DNA of 33,424 nucleotides. Source: Trueperaceae bacterium. GTDB taxonomy: Bacteria; Deinococcota; Deinococci; Deinococcales; Trueperaceae. Below are positions 24,629 through 32,317 of this stretch, piece after piece (the first letter of the stretch is position 1; each line of letters starts with the position of its first letter). The notes beneath the pieces are model-generated. The model saw only the letters and a list, made by a program, of their open reading frames with translations, was not told the DNA's origin and did not search any database. The stretch covers positions 1-33,424 of the forward strand of contig PXAU01000113.1 in the NCBI GenBank assembly GCA_003567075.1, read 5' to 3'. A program made the position numbers and the translations under genes.

Positions 24629-26868
24629 GCGCAACGACGACCACGAAGATCATCTACACCAAGGTGGACGAGGCGCCGCACCTGGCGACGTACTCCTTCC
24701 TCCCCATCGTCAAGGCCTTCACCGATGCCGCCGGCATCGCGGTCGAGACGCGCGACATCTCGTTGGCGGGGCGCATCCTGGCGGTGTTCCCCGAGTACTT
24801 GGACGAGAACCAGCGGGTGAGCGACGACCTGGCGTACCTGGGCGGGCTCGCCACCACGTCTGAAGCGAACATCATCAAGCTTCCCAACATCAGCGCCTCG
24901 GTGCCGCAGCTCAAGGCGGCGGTGCGCGAACTGCAGGCGCAGGGCTACGCCTTGCCCGATTATCCCGACGAGCCGCGCGACGAGGCCGAGCGCGAGGTGC
25001 GCGCTCGCTTTGATCGGGTCAAGGGCAGCGCGGTGAACCCGGTGCTGCGCGAGGGCAACTCGGATCGGCGCGTGCCCGCCTCAGTGAAGGCGTACGCCCG
25101 CAAGCACCCGCATCCGATGGGTGCGTGGGCGGCGGATTCGCGCTCACACGTCGCACACATGCGCGAGGGCGACCTGCGCTCGAACGAGGTCTCGACCACC
25201 GTGGACGAGGCCAGCGCCGGTGACGCGCGCATCGAGATGGTCGACGAGGCAGGGCAGGTGACGCTGCTCAAGGCGAAGGTGCCGCTCTCGGTGGGCGACG
25301 TGATCGACGCCAGCGTGATGCGGCGGCGGGCGCTGCGCGCGTTCCTGGCCGAGCAGATCGAGGATGCCAAGCGTCAGGGCGTGCTCTTCTCGCTGCACCT
25401 GAAGGCGACGATGATGAAGGTCGCCGACCCGATCCTGTTCGGGCACGCCGTCTCGGTCTTCTTCGAGGACGTCTTCACCAAGCACGCCGCGACGTTCAAG
25501 GCGCTCGGCGTGAACCCGAACAACGGGCTCGGCGACCTGTACGCCAGGATCGCGGCGCTCCCGCCGAGCGAGCGCGAGGTGATCGAGGCCGACATCGAGG
25601 CGGCCTATGAAAAGCGCCCGCGGCTGGCGATGGTGGACAGCGACAAGGGCATCACCAACCTGCACGTGCCGAGCGACGTGATCATCGACGCCTCCATGCC
25701 CGCGGCGATCCGCGCCTCGGGTCGCATGTGGGGCGCGGACGGCGAGCTGCACGACACGAAGTTCGTGATCCCGGACGGCAGCTACGCGGGCGTCTATCAA
25801 GCGGTGATCGACGACTGCAAGGAGCACGGTGCGTACGATCCCACCACCATGGGGAGCGTGCCGAACGTCGGTCTCATGGCCAAGAAGGCCGAGGAGTACG
25901 GCTCGCACGACAGGACCTTCGAGGTTGGCGCGGCCGGGACCGTGCGGGTGGTGTCGGCCGCCGGTGCGACGCTGCTGGAGCGTCCGGTCGAGGAGGGCGA
26001 CTTCTGGCGCATGTGCCAGGTCAAGCAGGTGGCGATCCGCGACTGGGTGAAGCTGGCCGTGACGCGCGCGCGTGCGACCGGTGCGCCAGCGGTGTTCTGG
26101 CTCGATCGCGAGCGGCCGCACGACGCCGAGCTGATCGCGCAGCTCGAACGCTTCCTGCCTGAGCACGACACCGACGGCTTGGAGATCCACGTCATGGCCC
26201 CGGTGGAGGCGACGCGCTTCGCCTGCCGGCGCTTGCGGGCGGGCCAGGACACCATCGCGGTCACCGGCAACGTGCTGCGTGACTACCTCACCGACCTGTT
26301 CCCGATCCTGGAGGTGGGCACGAGCGCCAAGATGCTCTCGATCGTGCCGCTGATGCAGGGCGGCGGCCTGTTCGAGACCGGCGCGGGTGGCTCCGCGCCG
26401 AAGCACGTGCAGCAGTTCGTGGCCGAGGGGCACCTGCGCTGGGACTCGCTGGGCGAGTTCCTGGCGCTGGCGGCGTCGCTCGAGCACCTGGCGGAGGCAA
26501 CGGGCAACCCCACCGCGCAGCTCTTGGCCGATGCGCTCGACCGGGCCAACGCGACCTTCCTGGAGAGCAACAAGTCGCCCTCGCGCAAGGTGCACGAGAT
26601 CGACAACCGCGGCAGCCACTTCTACCTGGCGCAGTACTGGGCGCAGGAGATGGCGCGACAGGATCAGCACCCGGCGCTGCGGGCGCGCTTCGCCGAGATG
26701 GCCGACGCGCTGGTGAAGCACGAGGCGACGATCGACGCCGAGCTGCTGGCGGCGCAGGGTGAGCCGGTCGACATCGGCGGGTACTACCGGCCCGATCCGC
26801 AGAAGGCCGAGGCGGCGATGCGTCCGAGCGCGACGCTCAACGCTGTCCTGGGGGCTTTCGGTCGCTGA
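24625..26868 (+). CDS. icd: Monomeric NADP-dependent isocitrate dehydrogenase
   Basis: Interconverts isocitrate and 2-oxoglutarate + CO2 with NADP(H). The 747 residues match the monomeric IDH family in length and in sequence throughout: the beginning KIIYTKVDEAPHLATYSFLP, VNPVLREGNSDRRVP, KHPHPMGAWAADSRSHVAHM, SLHLKATMMKVADPILFGHAV, SDKGITNLHVPSDVIIDASM, MGSVPNVGLMAKKAEEYGS, and DNRGSHFYLAQYWAQ near the C-terminus. It is unrelated in sequence to the dimeric Icd. It is the third gene of the aclB-aclA-icd operon, placed to link 2-oxoglutarate with citrate metabolism. AAGGAG precedes ATG 24625. Confidence 0.95.
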   Translation: MSATTTTKIIYTKVDEAPHLATYSFLPIVKAFTDAAGIAVETRDISLAGRILAVFPEYLDENQRVSDDLAYLGGLATTSEANIIKLPNISASVPQLKAAVRELQAQGYALPDYPDEPRDEAEREVRARFDRVKGSAVNPVLREGNSDRRVPASVKAYARKHPHPMGAWAADSRSHVAHMREGDLRSNEVSTTVDEASAGDARIEMVDEAGQVTLLKAKVPLSVGDVIDASVMRRRALRAFLAEQIEDAKRQGVLFSLHLKATMMKVADPILFGHAVSVFFEDVFTKHAATFKALGVNPNNGLGDLYARIAALPPSEREVIEADIEAAYEKRPRLAMVDSDKGITNLHVPSDVIIDASMPAAIRASGRMWGADGELHDTKFVIPDGSYAGVYQAVIDDCKEHGAYDPTTMGSVPNVGLMAKKAEEYGSHDRTFEVGAAGTVRVVSAAGATLLERPVEEGDFWRMCQVKQVAIRDWVKLAVTRARATGAPAVFWLDRERPHDAELIAQLERFLPEHDTDGLEIHVMAPVEATRFACRRLRAGQDTIAVTGNVLRDYLTDLFPILEVGTSAKMLSIVPLMQGGGLFETGAGGSAPKHVQQFVAEGHLRWDSLGEFLALAASLEHLAEATGNPTAQLLADALDRANATFLESNKSPSRKVHEIDNRGSHFYLAQYWAQEMARQDQHPALRARFAEMADALVKHEATIDAELLAAQGEPVDIGGYYRPDPQKAEAAMRPSATLNAVLGAFGR

Positions 26869-26915
26869 GCCTTCGCGGAGCGCCTCGCCACGCCCGAGGT
26901 GCAGGCACGTGGTCG

Positions 26916-27845
26916 TCAGCCGCCGTCATCGAGGAAGCCGTCGAGCTCCCCCCGATGCGGCGGCTGCGCCCCGTGCCGGGTGCAGTTGATCGCAGCGGCG
27001 GCCGCTGCGAAGCGCAGGACGTCGTCCCAGATGTCGTTGGTCACGTTCACCACGTCCCGTACGCTGTCCTCGAGCAGTCGGACCATCAACCCGCCGGTGA
27101 AGGTGTCGCCGGCACCGACCGTGTCGGCCACCTCGACGCGCGGTGCGCGCACCATGAGCTCGTCGGCGTTGCGCCGGAACAGGCTCACCCCCTCGTCGCC
27201 ACGAGTGACGATGACCGCGTCCGGACCGCGCTCGAGCCAGGCGCGGGCGACGTCCTCGATTGGCCTGTCGGGATGGAGCCAACCCAGGTCCTGGGTGCTC
27301 ACCTTGGCGATGTGGGCGAGCGCCAACCAGCGTTCGAGCTGCTGGAGGTACGTGGCGCGGTTCTCGATCAAGGTCGGGCGGACGTTCGGATCGAAGACGA
27401 CCAGGCTCCGGTTGCGATGCTTGGCCACCGTCTCGACGATCGCGGTCGCGGCAGGCTCCTGCAGGAGGCTGATCGAGCCGAACATGACCAGGCGCAGCGA
27501 CTCGGGGAGCTCGGGCCGCGGCTGCGGGTCGTAGAGCGTGTCCGCCGTGGCGTTGGCCATGAAGGAGAAGTGCGCTTCGCCGCCCTCCTCCTCGACGAAC
27601 GCCAACGTCGAAGGCGCGTCTGACCCCAGCAGGAAGCTCGTGTCGATCCGGTTGTCCTGCATGTGGCGACGGATGTAGGCGCCGAAGAGGTCGCGCGAGA
27701 CCTGCGCCGCGAAGCCGACGTCGGCGCCGAGCCGCGCGGCCGCGACGGCGACGTTCAGGGGCGAGCCACCGACGTAGCCCTGGAAGGCCAGACGGCCCGT
27801 GTCCTTGAAGTCGATCAGCGACTCGCCGAAGCAGACGATGTTCAT
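26916..27845 (-). CDS. PfkB-family carbohydrate kinase (fructokinase-like)
   Basis: Ribokinase/PfkB-fold sugar kinase of 309 residues. The N-terminus CFGESLIDF and the sugar-binding VGGSPLNVAVAAARLGADV are typical of fructokinase and 2-keto-3-deoxygluconate kinase relatives. The C-terminal signature DTVGAGDTFTGGLM contains the catalytic base Asp247 and the anion hole. The substrate is not certain; the sequence most resembles fructokinases. ATG 27845 is chosen because AAGGA lies 8 nt upstream; ATG 27854 would sit too close. The start overlaps the stop of the preceding small gene as ATGA, and that gene in turn overlaps tetR, so kinase expression is likely tied to the TetR-type regulator. Confidence 0.88.
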   Translation of the reverse strand: MNIVCFGESLIDFKDTGRLAFQGYVGGSPLNVAVAAARLGADVGFAAQVSRDLFGAYIRRHMQDNRIDTSFLLGSDAPSTLAFVEEEGGEAHFSFMANATADTLYDPQPRPELPESLRLVMFGSISLLQEPAATAIVETVAKHRNRSLVVFDPNVRPTLIENRATYLQQLERWLALAHIAKVSTQDLGWLHPDRPIEDVARAWLERGPDAVIVTRGDEGVSLFRRNADELMVRAPRVEVADTVGAGDTFTGGLMVRLLEDSVRDVVNVTNDIWDDVLRFAAAAAAINCTRHGAQPPHRGELDGFLDDGG

Positions 27846-28087
27846 GGCAACCATCCTTCGAGTGTGCCCAGCGGGATCGTGCGGGCGATGGAGGGCTCGA
27901 GCGCGATCGCCGCGAGGACCGCCGCGGCGATCATCACCCATACGAGTACCGACATGTACCACCGCTGCGGCCCGCGCGTGGCGTGGTGCCAAGGCGCCGG
28001 CCGTCTCGTGGGGGCATCGGCCCCAGCCCCCGCAGGAACCGCGCCGCGAGCGACGCCGGCTCGCGCGTCCTCGGCCGAACCGGTCAC
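27842..28087 (-). CDS. Small single-pass membrane protein in tetR-pfkB operon
   Basis: An 81-residue protein of unknown function. It would start at GTG 28087, overlapping the tetR stop by 4 nt (GTGA), and it ends overlapping the kinase start by 4 nt (ATGA). Residues 1-44 are Ala/Gly/Pro/Arg-rich and probably flexible. Residues about 46-64 (SVLVWVMIAAAVLAAIALE) form one strongly hydrophobic helix, and a short tail ends in TLEGWLP. An internal ATG at 27955 would give a 37-residue version consisting mainly of the helix. The double overlap is the main evidence that it is translated; the high-GC frame alone would not suffice. No homologous family is recognised. Confidence 0.55.
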   Translation of the reverse strand: MTGSAEDARAGVARGAVPAGAGADAPTRRPAPWHHATRGPQRWYMSVLVWVMIAAAVLAAIALEPSIARTIPLGTLEGWLP

Positions 28088-28635
28088 GGACCCAGCGTCG
28101 GGGCGACCACGAGGCGCGCGAAGACGCGACCCATCCGATCGGCGTCGTACGGCATGTCGTGCTCGAGCCACCAGGCGACCAGCGCCAGCGAGGCGGCGGC
28201 CAGGTGGTGGGCCGCCAGGTCGGCCGGGACGCCGTCGGGTGGGCGGAAGTCGGGGCTCGCCAGGACCCGTTGCTGCACGGCAGAGCGCAGCGCGTGCTCG
28301 AGCGTGCTGCCGCGCTGGGCCGACACCAGCACACGCAGCTGTGGCGCGTGCGCTGCGACGTAGGTGAACAGCTGCCGGCCCGCGTCGTCGAGGTGCCCCT
28401 CGGCGGCGCTGGGTTGCAGCAGGTCGGCCAGGTCGCTGACGATGCCGCCGAGCACGTCGAGCAGGAGCGTCTGCTTGTTGGGGTAGTGGCGGAAGAAGGT
28501 GGCGTAGCCGATGTCGGCGCGCTCCGTGAGGGCGCGTATGGTGATCTCGGCCAAGGGGCGTTCGGCGGCGAGTGACAGGAGCGCCCGGGCCAGGGCCGCG
28601 CGAGTGCGCTTGACGCGCCGGTCGATGTCGGCCAT
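28084..28635 (-). CDS. TetR/AcrR-family transcriptional regulator
   Basis: A one-component repressor of 183 residues. The N-terminal DNA-binding domain (about 5-55) shows the TetR helix-turn-helix pattern ITIRALTERADIGYATFFRHYPNKQTLLLDVL. The C-terminal helical domain (about 70-183) is divergent and should bind an unknown ligand. It is the first gene of an operon with the small membrane gene and the PfkB kinase, and it is divergent from a phytol/dolichol-kinase-like gene; both directions are candidate targets. Its ATG follows a TACCGT box by 6 nt, so it is probably leaderless. Confidence 0.9.
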   Translation of the reverse strand: MADIDRRVKRTRAALARALLSLAAERPLAEITIRALTERADIGYATFFRHYPNKQTLLLDVLGGIVSDLADLLQPSAAEGHLDDAGRQLFTYVAAHAPQLRVLVSAQRGSTLEHALRSAVQQRVLASPDFRPPDGVPADLAAHHLAAASLALVAWWLEHDMPYDADRMGRVFARLVVAPTLGP

Positions 28636-28641
28636 CCGTCA

Positions 28642-28684
28642 ACGGTACACGATACGGCGTTGCAAGACATAGGTGTCGTATGAT
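28642..28684. promoter_or_regulatory. Divergent promoters and candidate TetR operator
   Basis: On the minus strand TACCGT (complement of 28642-28647) lies 6 nt before the tetR ATG. On the plus strand TATGAT (28679-28684) is a -10 candidate for the kinase-like gene. Between and overlapping them is an imperfect inverted repeat with arms ATACG (28652-28656) and CGTAT (28677-28681). The dyad is weak beyond these 5 bp, so the operator call is tentative. Confidence 0.4.
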
Positions 28685-28768
28685 ATGCATGGCTCAGAAC
28701 GCCGGCCGTGCGGCGCGGTCGACCGGGGCATCCTCGACCCCGCTGCGCTCGGCCCGAGGGGAAGACCG

Positions 28769-29500
28769 ATGACGAACCCGCTGATCGCCGTGGCGATCCT
28801 GTATGGCTACTACCTGTTGGCGCTGCTGGCAGTGCCGCTCGCGCTGCGCGCCTTCACGCCCGCACCGCGCGAGTTCGTGCGCAAGACGCAACACGTCGCC
28901 TACGCGATGTCGGTCTTCCTGCTGCTGGGACTGTTCGAGCACTGGTACCAGGCGTTGGCCGCGCCGCTCGCGCTGGTGGTGGTGGGCTACCCGGTGCTGC
29001 TGCTGTGGGAGCGTCACCCCAGCTATCGGCGCCTGTTCGCCGATCGCACGCTCAAGGGTGGCGAGTACCGCCGCCAGCTGCTGACGGGGCAGCTGACCTA
29101 CGCGCTGCTCATCGCGGTGTTCTGGGGTTGGCTCGGGCCCAGCTGGCGGCCGCTGATCGCCGTGGCGGTCATGGCCTGGGGCTTCGGCGACGCCGCCGCC
29201 GCGCTGGTGGGGAAGTACCTCGGCCGGCACAGGATCGCGCATCGGGCGGTGGAAGGGTCGAAGACCCTCGAGGGCACCGGTGCGATGGTCGCCTTCGCGG
29301 CCGCGGCGGTGTTCCTCACCATGCTCCTCTACGCCCAGCAGACCTGGTGGGTGAGCCTGTTGGCGGCGGCGCTGGCAGCCCCCGTGGCGGCCACCATCGA
29401 GCTGTTCTCGCGCCGCGGCAGTGACACGCTCACCGTGCCGCTGTCCACCGCGGTGGCGCTGGTGCCGCTGCTGCTCGTCAGCCGAGCACTCGGCTGGTAG
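28769..29500 (+). CDS. Membrane lipid/isoprenoid kinase-like protein (phytol/dolichol kinase family)
   Basis: A 243-residue polytopic membrane protein with about seven hydrophobic segments. The conserved core MAWGFGDAAAALVGKYLGRHRI...VEGSKTLEGTGAM (shown in part, about residues 132-172) is the CTP-dependent phytol kinase / dolichol kinase / phosphatidate cytidylyltransferase-like signature: GDAxAxxxGxxxG and EGSKTxEGT. The N-terminal EFVRKTQHVAYA also fits this family (RKxxHxxxG-like). It probably phosphorylates a lipid alcohol, but which one cannot be read. ATG 28769 has GAGGGGAAG just upstream; the frame is open from 28673. The CDF-like gene starts 3 nt after its stop, so both form an operon divergent from tetR. 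Confidence 0.7.
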   Translation: MTNPLIAVAILYGYYLLALLAVPLALRAFTPAPREFVRKTQHVAYAMSVFLLLGLFEHWYQALAAPLALVVVGYPVLLLWERHPSYRRLFADRTLKGGEYRRQLLTGQLTYALLIAVFWGWLGPSWRPLIAVAVMAWGFGDAAAALVGKYLGRHRIAHRAVEGSKTLEGTGAMVAFAAAAVFLTMLLYAQQTWWVSLLAAALAAPVAATIELFSRRGSDTLTVPLSTAVALVPLLLVSRALGW

Positions 29501-29503
29501 CGC

Positions 29504-30148
29504 GTGTCGCGGACGGTGCGCGACCTCGACGCGCGCCGCGAGCGCACGTCGCTCGTGGCCCTGCTGCTGAGCCTGTGGGGACCGCTGGCCACGTTCATCG
29601 CGGTCGTGCTGAGCCAGTCGACCACGCAGCTCGCCGACTTCGTGCGGCGCAGCGTCGAGCTGGTGGCCCTGGCGACCTCCTGGGTCGTGTTCCGGCGCCT
29701 GCGACGGATGCCCGAGATGCCGCCGGAGCGGGTGGCGCAGCTCGAGCGGCGGGCCACGCTGGCGGTCGCCACCGCGCTCACGGTGTCGGGCGCGGTGATG
29801 CTGCTGCTGGTGGCGTGGCGCTGGGGCACGTTCGTACCCGGTGGCGACGTGCGGCTCGGGGTGACCATCGCTGCTTTGGGACTGGCCTTCAACGGCGCCT
29901 TCTGGCGCCGGTACGCGGGCCTCGCGCGCGAGCGTCCGGGGCCGCTGATCGATGCGCAGCGGCGCCTCTACCGGGCCAAGGTCGCTGTCGACGCGGGCGT
30001 CCTCGCGGCGCTCTCGACGCTCATGCTGGCACCTGGAACGGAGGCGGCCCGCTGGGTCGACTTTGGCGGTTCGTTGCTGGTGGCGCTGTACCTGCTCCTG
30101 AGCGCCCAGCGCAGCGCCCGGGGCGCGGTGGTGGCGCGCTCCGAGTAG
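29504..30148 (+). CDS. CDF-like cation-transporter membrane domain protein
   Basis: A 214-residue membrane protein with about five or six hydrophobic helices. Segments QSTTQLADFVRRSVELVALATSWVVFRRL, given here only as a pattern around STTQLADF, and VDFGGSLLVALYLLLS resemble the transmembrane part of cation diffusion facilitators. The usual HSxxD metal-site motifs and the C-terminal cytoplasmic domain are absent or altered (AVDAGVLAAL at the TM5 position). It may therefore be a diverged, non-transporting relative. GTG 29504 follows the upstream stop by 3 nt, so it is translationally coupled to the lipid-kinase-like gene. The family assignment is moderate. Confidence 0.55.
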   Translation: MSRTVRDLDARRERTSLVALLLSLWGPLATFIAVVLSQSTTQLADFVRRSVELVALATSWVVFRRLRRMPEMPPERVAQLERRATLAVATALTVSGAVMLLLVAWRWGTFVPGGDVRLGVTIAALGLAFNGAFWRRYAGLARERPGPLIDAQRRLYRAKVAVDAGVLAALSTLMLAPGTEAARWVDFGGSLLVALYLLLSAQRSARGAVVARSE

Positions 30149-30195
30149 CCGCGTTGCGCACCGCGCCGCAGCGGCGAGGCCCGAGGCGACGCGGC

Positions 30196-30204
30196 TGGTA
30201 GGCT
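30196..30204 (+). promoter_or_regulatory. Candidate extended -10 promoter for leaderless metallophosphoesterase
   Basis: TGG followed by TAGGCT (30199-30204) lies 7 nt before GTG 30212 with no Shine-Dalgarno in between. The arrangement equals that of mqnE and supports GTG 30212 over ATG 30215 as the first codon. Confidence 0.45.
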
Positions 30205-30211
30205 GTCCGGC

Positions 30212-30913
30212 GTGATGCAGAGCCGCATCGGCGTGCTCAGCGACGTCCACGGCAGCCTGCTGCCGCTCGAGCTGGGGTACGCCACCTTGCAGCGCGCCGG
30301 GGTCGATCGGATCGTGTGCGCTGGCGACGTGGCCTCGTTCGGGCCCGATCCCGACGCCTGCGTGGCGTTCTTGCGGGCGCACGAGGTGGCGACGGTGGCC
30401 GGCAACCACGACCTCACCATGTGCAGGCCGCTCGACGTCCCTGAGGAGGCCACCGAGCGCGAGCGTGAGATCCTGCAGGTCACCGCCTGGTCGCAACGAC
30501 AGCTCAGCAGTGAGAGCCTCGCTTGGTTGGCGCACCTCCCGCTGGAGCTGCGGCTCGACGACGGCTTCGTGTGCCTGCACGCCGCACCTGGCGACGTGAA
30601 CCAGGTCGTGGGGCCGGGCGATCCCAAGCCCTTCCCGGCAGGGGCGCGGGTGGTGTGCGCCGGGCACCTGCACCAGCCGTACGTGGCCGAGGTGGGCGAT
30701 CGCATCTGGGCGAACGCCGGCAGCGTGAGCCGCCCCACGGACGGCGACCCGCGCGGTGCGATCGCCATCGCCACGCTGCGCAGCGACCGCTGGCAGGTCG
30801 CGATCGAGCGTCTCGAGTTGCCGCTCGACAGCCTCTGCGAGCGAATCCGCGCGTCCGGCATGCCCTTCGCTACGCGCGTGTGCGAGACGCAGCGCGCGGC
30901 CTCGTGGTGGTGA
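30212..30913 (+). CDS. Calcineurin-like metallophosphoesterase (YfcE/MJ0936 type)
   Basis: Dinuclear-metal phosphodiesterase of 233 residues. Metal-binding motifs occur in order: SDVHG (Asp11, His13), CAGDVASFGPD (Asp39), AGNHD (Asn65, His66), LHAAPG and GHLHQPYV, followed by the usual NAGSVSRPTDGDPRG. This is the YfcE/MJ0936 subgroup, whose members hydrolyse small phosphodiesters in vitro; the natural substrate is unknown. It stands alone: a 63-nt gap separates it from the CDF-like gene, and 21 nt separate it from the convergent tryptophanase stop. The start (GTG 30212 or ATG 30215) is ambiguous by one codon. Confidence 0.9.
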   Translation: MMQSRIGVLSDVHGSLLPLELGYATLQRAGVDRIVCAGDVASFGPDPDACVAFLRAHEVATVAGNHDLTMCRPLDVPEEATEREREILQVTAWSQRQLSSESLAWLAHLPLELRLDDGFVCLHAAPGDVNQVVGPGDPKPFPAGARVVCAGHLHQPYVAEVGDRIWANAGSVSRPTDGDPRGAIAIATLRSDRWQVAIERLELPLDSLCERIRASGMPFATRVCETQRAASWW

Positions 30914-30934
30914 GCGATCCGCCTCGGCCTCGCC

Positions 30935-32311
30935 TCAGGAAGCGAGCGGCTCGAAGCGGGCGGTGAAGTGCCGCAAGGCCGGCGGTTCCTGCGTGATGCG
31001 GTAGCCGCGCAGACCGCCGGCGCGCTCGGCCACCTCGTCGCACACCTCGATCACGTAGTCGACGTGGCTCTGGGTGTAGGTGCGGCGCGGGATGGCCAGG
31101 CGCACCAGATCGAGCGCGGCGGGCGTCTCGCTGCCGTCGGGATGCCGCCCGAACATGACCGTACCGATCTCGCAGCTACGGATGCCGCCCGCCTCGTACA
31201 GCGCGACGGCCAGCGCCTGCCCTGGGTACTCCAGAGGCGGTACGTGCGGCAACAGGCGGCGTGCGTCCAGGTAGACCGCGTGCCCGCCTACCGGTCGCAT
31301 CACCGGCACGCCGGCGCGGTGCAGCCCCTCGCCCAGGTACCAGGTGGAGCGCACCCGGTACCGCAGGTAGTCGTGCTCCACCACTTCCTTCAGGCCCTGG
31401 GCGATGGCGTCGAGATCGCGGCCGGCGAGCCCGCCGTAGGTGGGGAAGCCCTCGGTCAGGATCAGCAGGTTGCGGCAGCGGGCAGCGAGCTCGTCGTCAC
31501 GCACGGCGAGCCAGCCGCCGATGTTGGCCAGCCCGTCCTTCTTCGCGCTCATGGTCATGCCGTCGGCCAGCGCGGCGATGTCGCGCACGATGTCGGCGAC
31601 GTCGCGCTCGCCGTGGCCGGACTCGCGCTCCCGGATGAACCAGGCGTTCTCCGCGAAGCGGCAAGCGTCCAGCATGAGCGGCACTCGGTAGCGGTCGCAC
31701 AGCGCCCGCACGCCGCGCAGGTTCTCGAGCGCTACCGGCTGGCCGCCCCCGGAGTTGTTGGTGATGGTCATGAACACGGCGGGCACGTCCTGGGCGCGCT
31801 CGCGTAGCAGCGCCTCGAGGCGCGCCAGGTCCATGTTGCCCTTGAACGGATGCTCGAGCGCAGGGTCGAGGCCCTCCGGGATCACCAGGTCGACCGCCTC
31901 GGCGCCGACCGCTTCGACGTTGGCGCGGGTGGTGTCGAAGTGGGTGTTGTTCGGCACCCCCTTGCCGGGTCCGCCGATGGCGGCCATGAGGATCTTCTCG
32001 GCGGCGCGACCCTGGTGGGTAGGGATCACGTGCGGGAAGGGGAACAGCTCCTTGACCGCGGCCTCGAAACGGAACCACGAGGGTGAGCCGGCGTAGGCCT
32101 CGTCACCGCGCTGGATGCCGGCCCACTGCTCGCTGGACATGGCGCCCGTGCCGGAGTCGGTGAGGAGGTCGATGAGGACGTCCTCGGCGCGCAGGGCGAA
32201 GAGGTTGTAACCGGCCGCCGCGAGGGCGTCGCGGCGCTCGGCCTCGGTGGTCATGCGCAGAGGCTCCACCGAATGGATGCGGAACGGTTCGATGATCGTG
32301 CGCGTGGGCAT
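30935..32311 (-). CDS. tnaA: Tryptophanase (tryptophan indole-lyase)
   Basis: PLP-dependent beta-eliminating lyase that splits tryptophan to indole, pyruvate and ammonia. The 458 residues show SGTGAMSSEQWAG, IPTHQGRAAEKIL, ITNNSGGGQPV, the PLP lysine Lys258 in MSAKKDG, and RLAIPRRTYTQSH with the carboxylate-binding Arg. Two residues separate tryptophanase from tyrosine phenol-lyase. The position of the phenol-binding Arg381 of tyrosine phenol-lyase is Ile here (CEIGTVMFGR), as in tryptophanase, and the C-terminal LRHFTARF has His448 where tryptophanase has His463 and tyrosine phenol-lyase has Phe. ATG 32311 is 6 nt after a -10 box. No tnaB permease or tnaC leader was seen nearby. Confidence 0.88.
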   Translation of the reverse strand: MPTRTIIEPFRIHSVEPLRMTTEAERRDALAAAGYNLFALRAEDVLIDLLTDSGTGAMSSEQWAGIQRGDEAYAGSPSWFRFEAAVKELFPFPHVIPTHQGRAAEKILMAAIGGPGKGVPNNTHFDTTRANVEAVGAEAVDLVIPEGLDPALEHPFKGNMDLARLEALLRERAQDVPAVFMTITNNSGGGQPVALENLRGVRALCDRYRVPLMLDACRFAENAWFIRERESGHGERDVADIVRDIAALADGMTMSAKKDGLANIGGWLAVRDDELAARCRNLLILTEGFPTYGGLAGRDLDAIAQGLKEVVEHDYLRYRVRSTWYLGEGLHRAGVPVMRPVGGHAVYLDARRLLPHVPPLEYPGQALAVALYEAGGIRSCEIGTVMFGRHPDGSETPAALDLVRLAIPRRTYTQSHVDYVIEVCDEVAERAGGLRGYRITQEPPALRHFTARFEPLAS

Positions 32312-32317
32312 GGGGCG

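Noticed and set aside
26883..26899. 5-bp stem CCTCG/CGAGG between convergent icd and pfkB as a terminator
   Set aside because: Too short and not distinctive in this GC-rich sequence.
28694..30673. 659-codon open frame on the minus strand
   Set aside because: It is antisense to three genes with clear membrane or metallophosphoesterase signatures and is rich in Arg/His/Gln/Gly typical of shadow frames.
30935..32311. Assignment as tyrosine phenol-lyase
   Set aside because: Ile replaces the phenol-binding Arg, and His448 replaces the Phe of tyrosine phenol-lyase near the C-terminus.
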